Shown in pieces: positions 63,777 through 64,000 of a stretch of DNA of 64,000 nucleotides. Made by a program: the position numbers and the translations under genes. Positions within the stretch are counted from its first letter, which is position 1, and every line of letters begins with the position of its first letter. The DNA comes from Thermocrispum agreste DSM 44070 (GTDB lineage Bacteria; Actinomycetota; Actinomycetes; Mycobacteriales; Pseudonocardiaceae), in the NCBI RefSeq assembly GCF_000427905.1, contig NZ_ATYX01000006.1, positions 124,001 through 188,000 on the forward strand. The letters run 5' to 3'. Under the pieces are notes generated by a model. That model made no database searches and was not told the DNA's origin. It worked only from the letters and a program-made list of their open reading frames with translations.

Positions 63777-64000
63777 CGGCCCCGGCTCGCGCCTGTCAGG
63801 TCGCGCTCCGGCGTGCTGACCGGCGCCAGAGCGGGTATCGGCGGGAGCCCGGCCCATGGGCGCCCAGTCGCCGTCCGGCGTGCTTCGGGCGGACGTGGGC
63901 GGCTGGCTGCTCGGTCCACGTGAATGCGGGTCCCGGCCCGTCGAGTCCGGCGGTGTGGGCAGGCGGCACAGCGCAGGTGGATGCAGGCCGCTGAGTTCCA
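63777..64000. other. Unassigned DNA at the right edge
   Basis: 224 bp after the serpin. Both-strand frames are continuations from genes or GC artefacts; I recognise no gene start, terminator or repeat before the window ends. Confidence 0.4.

Overview
The window is a roughly 70% G+C actinobacterial chromosome segment, most likely from a member of the Pseudonocardiaceae (Saccharopolyspora/Amycolatopsis type). Evidence: very high GC at third codon positions, frequent GTG starts, ATGA/GTGA gene overlaps, an XRE-DUF397 regulatory pair, an RNase E with an IF2-like N-terminus, and a gene order that follows Mycobacterium tuberculosis from ndkA (Rv2445c) to dgt (Rv2344c). No rRNA, tRNA, CRISPR array or intact insertion sequence was recognised.

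Layout. 1-4.4 kb is accessory: the 3' end of ndk, a divergent XRE/DUF397 module with two overlapping small genes, a decayed ABC exporter and a subtilisin-like protease. 4.8-15 kb is core: rne, rplU-rpmA, obg-proB, nadD, rsfS, the methylglucose-lipopolysaccharide genes gpgP-octT, and degV. 15.5-24.1 kb holds comEA-comEC, a threonine-synthase-family gene under a SAM-I riboswitch, holA and rpsT, separated by long repeat-bearing intergenic regions. 24.2-36.7 kb mixes core lepA with accessory genes: VOC protein, methyltransferase, DoxX-like protein, hydrolase, oxidoreductase, RNase Sa-type ribonuclease with barstar, enoyl-CoA hydratase, and an acyltransferase/FkbM pair. 36.8-42.5 kb is an assimilatory sulfate reduction operon (sir, zinc-ribbon protein, cysH, cysD, cysN, sirohydrochlorin chelatase) preceded by a cysteine leader peptide. 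42.6-55.6 kb contains hemW, an FtsX-like lipoprotein, a FetB-like permease, hrcA-dnaJ2-rsmE and the chain HIT-phoH-ybeY-corC-cdd-like-era-recO-uppS-ybjN-like. 55.7-64 kb holds a two-gene metal-permease operon with a candidate Zur box, arsR-zur, glyS, a YdcF/SanA-like protein, dgt and a serpin.

How the parts connect. Two RNA-level sulfur controls stand out. A 28-codon leader ORF upstream of sir ends in cysteine codons and carries a stretch exactly complementary to the sir Shine-Dalgarno region. A SAM riboswitch abuts the ribosome site of a stand-alone threonine-synthase homologue, which suggests a methionine role of the MetM type. Zinc control is suggested by arsR-zur next to the permease operon. 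The long non-syntenic intergenic regions repeatedly contain 18-32 bp minisatellites or decayed repeats. All calls come from reading the sequence; no database search was possible.
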